Made by a program: the position numbers and the translations under genes. The notes beneath the pieces were generated by a model that made no database searches, was not told the origin of the DNA, and saw only the letters and a program-made list of their open reading frames with translations. This document shows positions 1 to 8,851 of a stretch of 64,000 nt of DNA, piece by piece; the stretch's first letter is position 1; each line of letters opens with the position of its first letter. Source of the stretch: CAIWHR01 sp963836265 (GTDB lineage Bacteria > Pseudomonadota > Gammaproteobacteria > Burkholderiales > Casimicrobiaceae); assembly GCA_963836265.1 (NCBI GenBank), contig CAWIIO010000001.1:558001-622000 (forward strand). Reading direction: 5' to 3'.

Positions 1-532
1 CGCTGTAGTGTTTCAGCGCCTCGTAGGCCATCACCGGCCCCAGATCGGAGCCACCGATGCCGATGTTGATGACGTTGCGGATCCGCTTGCCCGTATGGCC
101 GGTCCAGGCGCCGCTGCGCACGCGGTGCGCGAAGTCGGTCATTCGGTCGAGAACCGCGTGGACGTCGGGCACGACGTTCGCGCCATCCACGACGATGGAA
201 GCGCCTTTAGGGGCGCGCAACGCGACGTGGAGGGCCGCGCGGTTTTCGGTGGTGTTGATCTTGTCGCCCCGGAACATCGCGTCGATCCGTGCGCGCAGCT
301 CGCATTCCTCGCCGAGCTGGACGAGGAGCTCGATCGTCTCGTCGGTGATCCGGTTCTTCGAATAGTCGAGGTAGACGCCGGCTGCTTCGGTCGTCAATCG
401 CTTGCCGCGTCCCGGATCGGCGGCGAACAGTGCGCGCAGATGCAGGTCCCGCACCTTCGGCAGGTGGGCGCAGAGCGCCTTCCACGCCGGGCGCGCGGTG
501 AGCGGTGATTGCGCCGTTGCCGCTCCCGTCAT
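1..532 (-). CDS. pgi: Glucose-6-phosphate isomerase, N-terminal part (cut by window edge)
   Basis: Interconverts glucose-6-phosphate and fructose-6-phosphate in the cytoplasm. About 177 N-terminal residues are present, of a family usually about 550 long; the rest lies beyond base 1. The segment NIGIGGSDLGP near residues 158-168 is the strongly conserved sugar-phosphate-binding signature of PGI, and the preceding helices (YLDYSKNRI, FRGDKINTTENRAALH) are typical of the family. The ATG at 532 gives the expected N-terminus. It lies 26 nt after the glucokinase-like gene and is the last visible gene of a minus-strand operon of sugar-phosphate enzymes. Confidence 0.95.
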   Translation of the reverse strand, partial: MTGAATAQSPLTARPAWKALCAHLPKVRDLHLRALFAADPGRGKRLTTEAAGVYLDYSKNRITDETIELLVQLGEECELRARIDAMFRGDKINTTENRAALHVALRAPKGASIVVDGANVVPDVHAVLDRMTDFAHRVRSGAWTGHTGKRIRNVINIGIGGSDLGPVMAYEALKHYS

Positions 533-558
533 GGTCGTCGTTCCTTCGGTTCTGACGC

Positions 559-1332
559 TCAGCGGGCGCGCGGCCTGCGCGCGCTTGCCCTGGCGCGCCT
601 TCCCGGAGCGGGCCGCACCGACGCGCCCGAACGCTTTTTCTCCCCGGCCCGTGATTTACCGGAGACCGGAGGCTCGTGCTTCTCGGCTTGCGCCCACAGT
701 CGAAATCCGCCGATGAACGCGTTCGCGTTGTCGCCGGCGCGGCACCCCGGCGGCAATGCCTTCAGCTTCTTGACATTGCCTCCCCCCAGCACCAGATCAT
801 CGGGCTCGATTGCGACCTTCAGTCGGGCGACAACGTCGGCGACGTATTTCCGCCACTTCTTCTTGCCGTATCGCTCGAGCCCGCGACGTCCCACGTAGTC
901 TTCGTACGTGCCCTTCTTGTAGGGCAGATGGCCAAGCTCCAACGGTTCGATGATGCCGTCGACCACGAGCGTCGTGCCAAGCCCCGTTCCGAGGCCGAGG
1001 AAGAGGAGTTTCCCGCCTTTGTAGCTTCCGAGCGCCTGCATCGCCGCATCGTTGATGATCTTGACCGGACGCCCGAAAGCCCGCGGATAATCGAAGCCCA
1101 CCCATCCTGGCGCGAGATTGTGGGGCTCGGCGACCGGCCGGTCGTGCACGACCACACCGGGGTAGCCGATCGCCAGGGCGTCGTATTTCCAGTCGCCGGC
1201 CAGTTTTCGGACCCCGGCTGCCATCCTGGCTGCGGTCAGCGATGCTCCGGATGCGAATTTCCGGGGCTGGGTTTGCCCGGTGGCGAGGATTTTCACGTTC
1301 GTCCCGCCGACATCGACCACCAGCACGTTCAT
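559..1332 (-). CDS. Polyphosphate-glucokinase-like ROK family kinase
   Basis: Predicted to phosphorylate glucose, probably with polyphosphate or ATP. The 257-residue protein has the N-terminal phosphate-1 motif VDVGGTNVK (residues 6-14), the catalytic-type IINDAAMQALG (D95) and the phosphate-2 loop LGLGTGLG (112-119). The downstream HLPYKKGTYEDYVG and VLGGGNVKKLK segments are characteristic of the PPGK-like subgroup, not of zinc-binding ROK repressors. The ATG at 1332 is chosen because the glycine loop then starts at residue 6; an upstream in-frame start at 1395 would run into the transaldolase gene. About 40 Arg/Lys-rich residues at the C-terminus extend beyond the conserved fold. It sits between tal and pgi, so glucose entering here flows directly to Pgi. 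Phosphoryl donor specificity is inferred. Confidence 0.85.
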   Translation of the reverse strand: MNVLVVDVGGTNVKILATGQTQPRKFASGASLTAARMAAGVRKLAGDWKYDALAIGYPGVVVHDRPVAEPHNLAPGWVGFDYPRAFGRPVKIINDAAMQALGSYKGGKLLFLGLGTGLGTTLVVDGIIEPLELGHLPYKKGTYEDYVGRRGLERYGKKKWRKYVADVVARLKVAIEPDDLVLGGGNVKKLKALPPGCRAGDNANAFIGGFRLWAQAEKHEPPVSGKSRAGEKKRSGASVRPAPGRRARASARRPRAR

Positions 1333-1378
1333 TCGTTGCCGCCCTCTTTCCGGTTGGCTGCGACGCCGCGACCCGCGC

Positions 1379-2464
1379 TCAGCCGGCTTTCGCAAGCTCG
1401 CCGCTCTTCGCTGCGATACCGTCCGTCAGTTCGTTCCACGACTTGACGAACGACGCCGCGCCCTCTTCCTGGAGCCGGACGGCCAACGCGTCGACGTCGA
1501 CACCGGCGTGGCCGAACTCGGCGATGATCGCCCGCGCATCGCCTCCATCGGGAGCTATGACGGCGTCGACCGCACCGTGTTCGGCGAATGCCTTCAGCGT
1601 GGCTTCCGGCATCGTATTCACGGTCAGCGGCGCGGCGAGCGCCTTGACGTAGAGGATGTCCGAGGCTTTCGGATCTTTGGTCCCGGTGCTCGCGAGGAGA
1701 AGCCGTTGCGCCCGCGCGCCGGCGTTCATCGCCCGGTGGTAGCGCGGCGCGGCGATGAAGTCGCGATAGGCCGCGTAGGTACGCTGTGCGACGGCGATCC
1801 CGAGCCGGTTCGAAAGCGCCGCAGGTCCCTTGCCCGCGACCGCGACGTCCCAGCGGCTGACGAACAACGACGCCACCGAACCGATGTCGGGCTTGAGTCC
1901 CGCGGCAATGCGCCGCTCGACCCCGCGCAGGTAGGCGTCAGCGGCCGCAAGGTACTGCTCGCACGAAAACAGGAGCGTCACGTTGACCGGAACGCCGGCG
2001 AAGGTCGCCTCTTCGATCGCTGCCAAGCCCTCGCGGGTGCCGGGGATCTTGATCAGCACATTGGGACGCGCCGCCCGCGCGTGCAATTCCCGCGCTTCGG
2101 CGAGCGTCGTCTTCGCGTCGTAAGCGAGGAGCGGCGACACTTCGAGCGAGACCCATCCGTCCACGCCCGCGGTGCGCTCGAAAGTGGGGCGGAACAGGTC
2201 CGCCGCGCGGGTCAAGTCCTCCAGCGCGAGCTCGAAGAAAAGATTCTCGGCCGACTTGCCCTGTCCCAGCTTGCTGCGTATCGCGGCGTCGTACGCGCTG
2301 CTGTTCTTGAGCGCGTGATCGAAGATCGTCGGATTGGATGTGAGCCCCGTGACCGACAGCTCGTCGACGTAGCGCGCGAGCGTACCGCTCGTCAACAGGT
2401 CACGCGTGATGTTGTCGAGCCACAGGCTCTGGCCGATGTCATGCAGCTTCCGGGTGGCTTTCAT
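1379..2464 (-). CDS. tal: Transaldolase
   Basis: Transfers a dihydroxyacetone unit from sedoheptulose-7-phosphate to glyceraldehyde-3-phosphate in the non-oxidative pentose phosphate pathway. The 361-residue protein shows TSNPTIF (42-48) and the Schiff-base lysine in NVLIKIPGT (K139), both hallmarks of transaldolase. Length fits the long (about 360 aa) subtype common in actinobacteria and proteobacteria. The ATG at 2464 (MKATRKLHDIGQ) is preferred; an in-frame ATG five codons upstream at 2479 is possible. Its 5' end overlaps the 3' end of the histidine-phosphatase gene by 26 nt, indicating translational coupling. Confidence 0.93.
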   Translation of the reverse strand: MKATRKLHDIGQSLWLDNITRDLLTSGTLARYVDELSVTGLTSNPTIFDHALKNSSAYDAAIRSKLGQGKSAENLFFELALEDLTRAADLFRPTFERTAGVDGWVSLEVSPLLAYDAKTTLAEARELHARAARPNVLIKIPGTREGLAAIEEATFAGVPVNVTLLFSCEQYLAAADAYLRGVERRIAAGLKPDIGSVASLFVSRWDVAVAGKGPAALSNRLGIAVAQRTYAAYRDFIAAPRYHRAMNAGARAQRLLLASTGTKDPKASDILYVKALAAPLTVNTMPEATLKAFAEHGAVDAVIAPDGGDARAIIAEFGHAGVDVDALAVRLQEEGAASFVKSWNELTDGIAAKSGELAKAG

Positions 2465-3080
2465 CGTGTCGGTTTCCATTTCCGGGCGCCGTGCCCCGCT
2501 CCGTTTCGTTCCACAGCTGAATCACCGGTTCGGAGAGATCGTGCTCGTAGCCGAGCGCGCTCAGGCTTGCCGTCCGGAGCACCAAATGTCGACCCGCCGC
2601 CGGTTCGAGCGAAAGCCAGCGGGCCGCGAGCACCCGCAGGAAGTGTCCGCTCGAAAAGAGCAGCGCGCTGCCCTGAATCTTGCGCAGCCGCTCCACCACG
2701 CGGTCGGCCCGCGCGCCGACCTGGTCCGGCGCTTCGCCGCCGGGGCACCCGTCGCGGAAGAGTCGCCACTCCGGTCGCGTCGCATGGATCTCGGCCCGCG
2801 TGCGCCCTTCGTACTCGCCATAGTTCCACTCGACGAGATCCGGATCGACGGCGGCCACGGGCCCAAAACCGGCGAGCTCGCACGTCCGGGTCGCGCGTTG
2901 CAGGGGACTCGTCCACACGTCGATGAACATGAGACCGCGCAACCGATCCCTCAGTTCGTGCGCGCTGCGCTCGCCACGTTCGGTGAGCGGCACGTCGGTG
3001 AGCCCGGTATGCCGACCCGAGAGGCTCCAGGCCGTCTCGCCGTGCCGGGCCAGATAGAGCAGCGGAAGCGCTTGCGTCAT
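2439..3080 (-). CDS. Histidine phosphatase family protein (phosphoglycerate-mutase-like)
   Basis: A 213-residue phosphatase of the branch-1 histidine phosphatase superfamily. The phosphorylated histidine is in ARHGETAW (H13), the acid/base glutamate is probably E84 (EWNYGEYEG), and the second catalytic histidine is in SSGHFLRV (H146). The family includes cofactor-dependent phosphoglycerate mutases and sugar-phosphate phosphatases such as CobC/GpmB; short length and divergent middle favour a phosphatase, but the substrate is not deducible. It is the first gene of the minus-strand operon leading to transaldolase, the glucokinase-like gene and pgi, so a sugar phosphate is a reasonable guess. Confidence 0.85.
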   Translation of the reverse strand: MTQALPLLYLARHGETAWSLSGRHTGLTDVPLTERGERSAHELRDRLRGLMFIDVWTSPLQRATRTCELAGFGPVAAVDPDLVEWNYGEYEGRTRAEIHATRPEWRLFRDGCPGGEAPDQVGARADRVVERLRKIQGSALLFSSGHFLRVLAARWLSLEPAAGRHLVLRTASLSALGYEHDLSEPVIQLWNETERGTAPGNGNRHDESHPEAA

Positions 3081-3176
3081 GCCGTACTCGTCGAAGCGGG
3101 GAGGAGCGGATTATCCACCGTCGCCGCGGCCCTGCAAAGGCGACGTTCGGCGCCGCCATCGAGGGCGCCGACTCCG

Positions 3177-3205
3177 TTGCAGGCGACCGCGGCTGCCGGT
3201 ACAGT
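3177..3205 (+). promoter_or_regulatory. Candidate sigma70 promoter for the glucosidase gene
   Basis: TTGCAG (3177-3182) and TACAGT (3200-3205) are separated by 17 nt in the 165-bp divergent gap, 41 nt before the glucosidase ATG. The match to TTGACA/TATAAT is moderate, as is common in GC-rich genomes. Inferred from sequence only. Confidence 0.35.
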
Positions 3206-3245
3206 CGCCCTGTCTCCCTGTCCGCAAGACGCAAACTCCAAACGT

Positions 3246-5966
3246 ATGGCTATGCAGCGATTGACGGCAGAGGAGCAACGGCTCGAGGAGGCGCGCACCG
3301 GCAAGGCAGCGTGGCGGCGGTGGGGTCCGTACCTCAGCGAGCGGCAGTGGGGCACCGTCCGCGAGGACTACAGCGCGAACGGCGCGGCGTGGGAGCATCT
3401 TCCGCACGATCACGCGTATTCGCGCGCCTATCGCTGGGGCGAAGATGGCATCGCCGGCATCTGCGACGACCGGCAGATCCTGTGCTTCGCGCTCGCGCTG
3501 TGGAACGGCGCCGATCCGATCCTCAAGGAGCGCCTGTTCGGGCTGACCGGCAACGAGGGCAATCACGGCGAGGATGTCAAAGAATACTACTTCTATCTCG
3601 ACAACGTGCCGAGCCACGCGTACATGAAATGCCTATACAAGTATCCGCAGCGGGCGTTTCCCTATGCGGACCTGGTCGCGGAAAACAAGCGGCGCACGCG
3701 GCGCGATCCGGAATACGAGCTCCTCGATACCGGAATCTTCGCTGACGATCGCTACTTCGACGTCTTCGTCGAATACGCGAAGGCCGCGCCGGACGACGTC
3801 TTGATCCTGATCCGTGCCTTCAACCGTGGCCCCGAGCCGGCGACGCTGCATCTGCTGCCGACCTTGTGGTTCAAGAACGACTGGTCGTGGGTCCGCGGCC
3901 GGGCGCGGCCGCAGATCGCGATTGTCAAATCGGACCGATCGGGACTCTTGCTCGGGACGGCGGACCACGAGATCGAGCGCCATTGGCTCTATTGCGCTCC
4001 GCCCGAAGACGTGCTGTTCACCGACAACGAAACGAACACGGCGCGCCTGTTCGCCGTCGCGAACGCGTCGCCGTTCGTGAAGGACGCCTTCCACGCATTC
4101 GTCGTCGAGGGTCGGCGCGATGCCGTGAATCCCGCACATGCCGGCTCCAAGGCCGCGCCGTTGTATGTGCGCAGGATCGGCCCCGGGGAAACGGCCGTCA
4201 TCCGCCTTCGTCTTGCCAACACCGGCGATCTCGCCGCGCCTCTCGGCGAGGCATTCGACGCGACCTTCGAGCGGCGGAAAAGCGAGGCCGACGACTTCTA
4301 CCGGCGCGTCACGCCGTTCGCACTGCCGACGGACATGCGTAACGTCCAGCGGCAGGCGTTCGCCGGAATGCTGTGGAGCAAGCAGTACTACCGTTTCATG
4401 GTGGACCGCTGGCTCGACGGCGATCCCGCCGGTCCGTCGCCCCCAGAAGAGCGCAAGGCAGGTCGCAACCACGAATGGTGGCATCTCGCCGCGGGCGATG
4501 TGCTGTCGATGCCCGACAAGTGGGAATACCCCTGGTTCGCCGCCTGGGACATGGCGTTCCATTGCGTCGCCTTCGCGATGATCGATCCGGAGTTCGCCAA
4601 GAGCCAGCTGCTGCTGCTCACGCGCGAATGGTACATGCATCCGAACGGGCAGATCCCGGCGTACGAGTGGGCGTTCGGCGATGTCAATCCGCCGGTCCAC
4701 GCCTGGGCGGCGATCCGCGTCTACCAGATCGAGGACAAGATGTACGGGCGCAAGGATCGGGCGTTCCTCGAGCGGATATTCCAGAAGCTGCTGATCAACT
4801 TCACGTGGTGGGTCAATCGAAAGGACTCCGAGGGCAACAACATCTTCGAGGGTGGGTTCCTCGGCCTCGACAACATCGGCGCGTTCGACCGGAGCTCCGG
4901 GCTGCCCTCCGGCGGCCGCCTGGACCAGGCGGACGGCACGAGCTGGATGGCGATGTACTGCCTCAACATGCTCGCCATCGCACTCGAGCTCGCGAAGGCC
5001 GACGCCGTTTACGAGGACGTCGCGACGAAGTTCTTCGAGCACTTCGTGTACATCGGCGCGGCCGTCAACCGAATGGGCGGGCGCGAGGGCGGCCTCTGGC
5101 AGGAAGACGAGGGCTATTACTTCGACGCCCTCAAGCTTTCGGACGGCCGCTGTTTCCCGATCAAGGCGCTCACCGTGACCGGCACGATCCCCGTTTTTGC
5201 GATCGCCATCGGCGACCGGAACAGTCTGCAGGGCTATCGCGACTTCGCGCGTCGGTTTCGTTGGTTCGCCAGGTATCGGCCGGAGCTGCTGCGGGGACTC
5301 GCCGACATCACGCATCGCGGCGTCGAGGAGCGCATCCGGCTTGCGATCGTCGATTCGCATCGCCTGCGGCGCATCCTCGTGCACGTTCTGGACGAGGCAG
5401 GGATGCTGAGCCCGCACGGCGTGCGTTCCGTGTCGAAGGCGCATGCTGCGGATCCTTTCGTCCTCGACCTCGACGGCAAGCGGTTCGTCCTCGACTATGA
5501 ACCGGGGGAGTCCACCACCGCGCTCTTCGGCGGCAACTCGAACTGGCGCGGACCGGTCTGGTTTCCGATCAATTTCCTGCTGATCGAGTCGCTGCAGAAA
5601 CACCATTACTTTCTCGGCGACGATTTCAAGGTCGAATTGCCCACGGGATCGGGCAACGAGTCGACTCTGTGGGATGTCACCACCAACCTTTCGTACCGGC
5701 TGATCAGTCTGTTTCTCAGGGACGACGCCGGGCGCCGGCCGGTCAACGGGGGACGCGACAAGTTCGACACCGACCCTCACTGGCGGGACCTCGTCGTGTT
5801 CCACGAGTATTTTCACGGCGACACCGGTGCGGGTCTCGGCGCCAGCCACCAGACGGGCTGGACCGGCGTCGTCGCCAAGCTGATCCAGCAGTACGCCGAA
5901 TACGCTCTTTCCAACAAGCCGCCGAGTCTCGTCGAAGCGGGCGAGACCGTCGGACCGACCCCGTGA
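3246..5966 (+). CDS. MGH1/GH63-like glycoside hydrolase (glucosidase)
   Basis: A 906-residue soluble glycoside hydrolase with the (alpha/alpha)6-barrel style of GH63-like and MGH1-like enzymes, usually annotated simply as glucosidase. Conserved-looking segments include WGPYLSERQWGTVREDYS near the N-terminus, WEYPWFAAWDMAFHCVAF and NPPVHAWA in the middle, and FGGNSNWRGPVWFPINFLL, STLWDVTTNL and HQTGWTGVVA near the C-terminus. No signal peptide is visible, so a cytoplasmic oligosaccharide or glucoside is the likely substrate. The ATG at 3246 (MAMQRLTAEEQ) is chosen since upstream in-frame codons lie opposite the phosphatase gene. It is divergent from the sugar-phosphate operon and followed 25 nt later by a SulP transporter. 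A role in glycogen- or trehalose-derived sugar turnover is inferred from context. Confidence 0.85.
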   Translation: MAMQRLTAEEQRLEEARTGKAAWRRWGPYLSERQWGTVREDYSANGAAWEHLPHDHAYSRAYRWGEDGIAGICDDRQILCFALALWNGADPILKERLFGLTGNEGNHGEDVKEYYFYLDNVPSHAYMKCLYKYPQRAFPYADLVAENKRRTRRDPEYELLDTGIFADDRYFDVFVEYAKAAPDDVLILIRAFNRGPEPATLHLLPTLWFKNDWSWVRGRARPQIAIVKSDRSGLLLGTADHEIERHWLYCAPPEDVLFTDNETNTARLFAVANASPFVKDAFHAFVVEGRRDAVNPAHAGSKAAPLYVRRIGPGETAVIRLRLANTGDLAAPLGEAFDATFERRKSEADDFYRRVTPFALPTDMRNVQRQAFAGMLWSKQYYRFMVDRWLDGDPAGPSPPEERKAGRNHEWWHLAAGDVLSMPDKWEYPWFAAWDMAFHCVAFAMIDPEFAKSQLLLLTREWYMHPNGQIPAYEWAFGDVNPPVHAWAAIRVYQIEDKMYGRKDRAFLERIFQKLLINFTWWVNRKDSEGNNIFEGGFLGLDNIGAFDRSSGLPSGGRLDQADGTSWMAMYCLNMLAIALELAKADAVYEDVATKFFEHFVYIGAAVNRMGGREGGLWQEDEGYYFDALKLSDGRCFPIKALTVTGTIPVFAIAIGDRNSLQGYRDFARRFRWFARYRPELLRGLADITHRGVEERIRLAIVDSHRLRRILVHVLDEAGMLSPHGVRSVSKAHAADPFVLDLDGKRFVLDYEPGESTTALFGGNSNWRGPVWFPINFLLIESLQKHHYFLGDDFKVELPTGSGNESTLWDVTTNLSYRLISLFLRDDAGRRPVNGGRDKFDTDPHWRDLVVFHEYFHGDTGAGLGASHQTGWTGVVAKLIQQYAEYALSNKPPSLVEAGETVGPTP

Positions 5967-5991
5967 CCATCGGGCCGCCGCTCGATGTCGA

Positions 5992-7716
5992 ATGCCTCGA
6001 GAGCGACGCGCCCGGCGGTTTCGCGTCGCGGACCGCGCCGGCATCCGCACCGATCGGAACCCCGTGATCCGGCTATTCCAGGGATTGCGCGCGGCGGACC
6101 GCAGAGGTGCGGCGCGCGATGCGCTGGCCGGCATCACGCTCGCCTCGATGAATATCCCGCAGGTGCTGGGCTACACTCGCATCGCCGGCACCCCGGTCGT
6201 GAGCGGTCTCTACACGGTGTTCCTGCCGGTGGTCGCGTTCGCAGTCTTCGGCTCGTCGCGCCATCTGGTCGTCGCGGCCGACTCGGCAACCGCCACGATT
6301 TTCGCGAGCGGACTCACGGGGATGGCAGCCCCGGCGAGCGGGAAGTACATGGCGCTGGTGGGCATGGTCGCGCTGATGACGGCTGCGCTGCTGCTGGTCG
6401 CACGAATCTTCCGGCTTGGCTTCTTCTCCGATTTCCTGTCGCGTACGGTGCTCGTCGGTTTCCTCGCCGGCGTCGGGGTCCAGGTCGGCATCGCGATGCT
6501 ACCGGACATGCTCGGTATCGAAGTGACGAGCCATCGCACCGTCGTGCAGATCTCCCGGGTGGTGTCGGACCTGGCGGCCGTGCACGTACCCACGCTCGTG
6601 CTCTCGGCGCTGGTCGTCGGCGGCATCCTGATTTTCCGCCGCGTTCTCCCCCGCGTTCCGGCGCCGTTCTTGGCCGTCGTCGGCGCGATCGCCGCAAGCG
6701 GCGCCTGGGATTTCGCGCGCCGCGGAATCGCAGTGATCGGCCCGGTGCCGGGCGGCCTGCCGGCGTTCACGCTGCCCGTCGTGACGTGGATGGAGTTCCT
6801 GGCGCTAATTCCGATCGCCGGCTCGTGCTTCGTCATCATCATCGCGCAAAGCGCGGCGACCGCGCGCAGCTTCGCCATCCTCCATAACGAGCGCGTCGAC
6901 GAGGATGCCGACATCCTCGGCTTGTCGGCGGCAAACGCCGCCGCGGCGCTTTCCGGCGCGTTCGTCGTCAACGGCAGTCCGACCCAGACCGCAATGGCCG
7001 AGCAGGCCGGCGCGAGCAGCCAACGCGCGCAACTCGTTTTCGCCGGCGCGGTGCTGGCGGTATTGCTGTTCCTGACCACGCCGCTCCAGTACCTGCCCCG
7101 CTGCGTGCTCGCCGGCATCGTGTTCACGATCGCCGTGGGGCTCGTGGATCTCAAGCGTTTGCGCGCCATCCGCGTGGAGAGCCCGGGCGAGTTCCGGCTC
7201 GCCGTCGTCACCGCCGCAGTCGTCGCGCTCGCGGGCGTCGAAGAGGGCACCCTGCTCGCGGTTGCGCTGTCGCTGCTGCGGCACGTCCGCCATAGCTACC
7301 GGCCCCACACCGCGATTCGTGCGGCGGACGGTTCCGGACGCTGGGAATGGGTGCCAGCCATTCCCGGAACCCAATCCGAGCCGGGTCTTATCGTCTACCA
7401 TTTCGGCGCGGACCTTTTCTACGCGAACGATAGCCGCTTCGCCGACGAAGTCCGCGCGCTCGTCGCGCATGCCCCCGAGCCGGTGAGTCGGTTCGTCGTC
7501 GACGCCAGCGCGATCACGGATCTCGACTATTCCGCCGCCCGCACCCTCACCGAACTAGGCAACGATCTCGCGCGGCGCGGTGTGACGCTGGTGTTCGGGC
7601 GCGTCAGCCCGTCGCTGCGCGCCGACATGGATCGCCACGGCCTCACGCAGCGGATCGGCGCCGAGCACATCTTTGCGACGCTGCACGAGGCGCTGCCGCC
7701 GAAGAGCGCTCCCTGA
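5992..7716 (+). CDS. SulP/SLC26-type anion transporter with C-terminal STAS domain
   Basis: Inner-membrane secondary transporter of about 574 residues. The N-terminal two thirds contain 10-12 hydrophobic segments in the SulP order, starting with the DALAGITLASMNIPQVLGY region characteristic of SLC26/SulP. The C-terminal portion (about 455-565) is a STAS domain: RFVVDASAITDLDYSAARTL matches the anti-sigma-factor-antagonist fold. SulP members carry sulfate, bicarbonate or dicarboxylates; the substrate cannot be read here. The ATG at 5992 is used, but a GTG at 6064 (VIRLFQGLRAADRRG) would remove an Arg-rich leader and may be the true start. It is 25 nt downstream of the glucosidase on the same strand. 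Confidence 0.88.
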   Translation: MPRERRARRFRVADRAGIRTDRNPVIRLFQGLRAADRRGAARDALAGITLASMNIPQVLGYTRIAGTPVVSGLYTVFLPVVAFAVFGSSRHLVVAADSATATIFASGLTGMAAPASGKYMALVGMVALMTAALLLVARIFRLGFFSDFLSRTVLVGFLAGVGVQVGIAMLPDMLGIEVTSHRTVVQISRVVSDLAAVHVPTLVLSALVVGGILIFRRVLPRVPAPFLAVVGAIAASGAWDFARRGIAVIGPVPGGLPAFTLPVVTWMEFLALIPIAGSCFVIIIAQSAATARSFAILHNERVDEDADILGLSAANAAAALSGAFVVNGSPTQTAMAEQAGASSQRAQLVFAGAVLAVLLFLTTPLQYLPRCVLAGIVFTIAVGLVDLKRLRAIRVESPGEFRLAVVTAAVVALAGVEEGTLLAVALSLLRHVRHSYRPHTAIRAADGSGRWEWVPAIPGTQSEPGLIVYHFGADLFYANDSRFADEVRALVAHAPEPVSRFVVDASAITDLDYSAARTLTELGNDLARRGVTLVFGRVSPSLRADMDRHGLTQRIGAEHIFATLHEALPPKSAP

Positions 7717-7791
7717 TCGCGTGCCGGCGCCGCGCTCGCTCGACCACTCCGTCCGCCGGTCGATTGCACCGCAGGCGCTGGGGGAACATCG

Positions 7792-7808
7792 CGGCGCCCG
7801 AGGCGCCG
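7792..7808. terminator. Hairpin between convergent genes (terminator candidate)
   Basis: CGGCGCC and GGCGCCG form a perfect 7-bp stem with a 3-nt loop in the gap between the convergent SulP and ROK kinase genes. No U-run follows, so it may be Rho-assisted or only structural. Confidence 0.4.
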
Positions 7809-7857
7809 GCAGCGATGGTCCCGAAGCTCCGCAGCAGCGGGAACTGGCGAATCGCGG

Positions 7858-8769
7858 TCACGCGGCGCCAAGCCAGGCGGCGCCGCGTACACCACTGGAA
7901 TCGCCGTGGACATGCTTGACGAGCCGCGTGTCCACTCGATCCGAGAAGATCCACGGTCCCCATAGCCCCGGCACGCGCGAATACAACCGCTCGATGTTGG
8001 ACATCCCGCCCCCCAACACGATCACGTCCGGGTCGACGATGTTGATCACATGGGCGAGCGCGCGGGCGAGGCGTCCCTCGTAGCGCTCGACCGTCGCTCC
8101 GCAGCCGGCGTCACCCAGGGCTGCGCGCGCGACGATGTCGTGCGACCTGACCGGCTCGTCGCTCGCGCTGACATGGTCCCGCTCGATGCCGGGCCCCGAC
8201 AGGAAAGTCTCGATGCAGCCGCTCTTCCCGCAGTAGCACGCCGGCCCCGGACGCTCGTCGTCGCGCGGCCACGGCAGCGAGTTGTGTCCCCACTCGCCTG
8301 CGATGGAATTCGGACCTTGGAGCACGCGACCATCGACGACGATGCCCCCTCCGACGCCGGTTCCGAGAATCGCGCCGAAAACGACCGTCGCCCCTCGCCC
8401 CCCACCATCGCTCGCTTCCGACAGCGCGAAGCAGTTCGCGTCGTTGGCAATTCGCACCCCGCGCCCCAGGGCGACCTGGAGGTCGCGCTGGATCGGCCGA
8501 CCATTGAGGAACACCGAATTGGAGCCGCGCAGGAGTCCCGTGGCGCGCGAGATCGAGCCAGGAGTGCCGATGCCAACGGTGCCGGTTGTGCCGAGCTCAC
8601 GCTCCACGTCCTCGACGAGTCCGGCCACCGCGTCGATCGTTGCGCGATAATCGCCGTGGGGCGTGGCGATCCGGCGGCGGACGAGCTCGGCGCCGGTGGC
8701 GTCAAGCGCAGCGATTTCGATCTTCGTGCCGCCAAGATCGACGCCCAGAAGAACGCGTCTGTTTTGCAT
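7858..8769 (-). CDS. ROK family sugar kinase (fructokinase/glucokinase-like)
   Basis: A 303-residue cytoplasmic hexose kinase. It has the ATP-binding GVDLGGTK (9-16), the catalytic aspartate in RIANDANCFALSE (D110), the phosphate-2 loop ILGTGVGGGI (135-143), and the ROK zinc site GPACYCGKSGCIE (C178, C180, C185, plus H162 in EWGHNSLPW). This pattern is shared by Mak-type fructokinases and ROK glucokinases; N-acetylhexosamine kinase is also possible. The ATG at 8769 puts the glycine loop at residue 9 and leaves an 82-bp divergent gap to glgP, suggesting shared regulation with glycogen breakdown. Confidence 0.9.
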   Translation of the reverse strand: MQNRRVLLGVDLGGTKIEIAALDATGAELVRRRIATPHGDYRATIDAVAGLVEDVERELGTTGTVGIGTPGSISRATGLLRGSNSVFLNGRPIQRDLQVALGRGVRIANDANCFALSEASDGGGRGATVVFGAILGTGVGGGIVVDGRVLQGPNSIAGEWGHNSLPWPRDDERPGPACYCGKSGCIETFLSGPGIERDHVSASDEPVRSHDIVARAALGDAGCGATVERYEGRLARALAHVINIVDPDVIVLGGGMSNIERLYSRVPGLWGPWIFSDRVDTRLVKHVHGDSSGVRGAAWLGAA

Positions 8770-8851
8770 CGCGAGACGAAGATGTAGACTTCCGCCCTTG
8801 ACCCCCGGTCCGCCGCGCGGCCCGCTCTTTCGCATTGTCCCACTCGTTCCG

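Noticed and set aside
3633..6137. Very long antisense open frame opposite the glucosidase gene
   Set aside because: It mirrors the codon pattern of the sense gene in GC-rich DNA and its translation matches no family.
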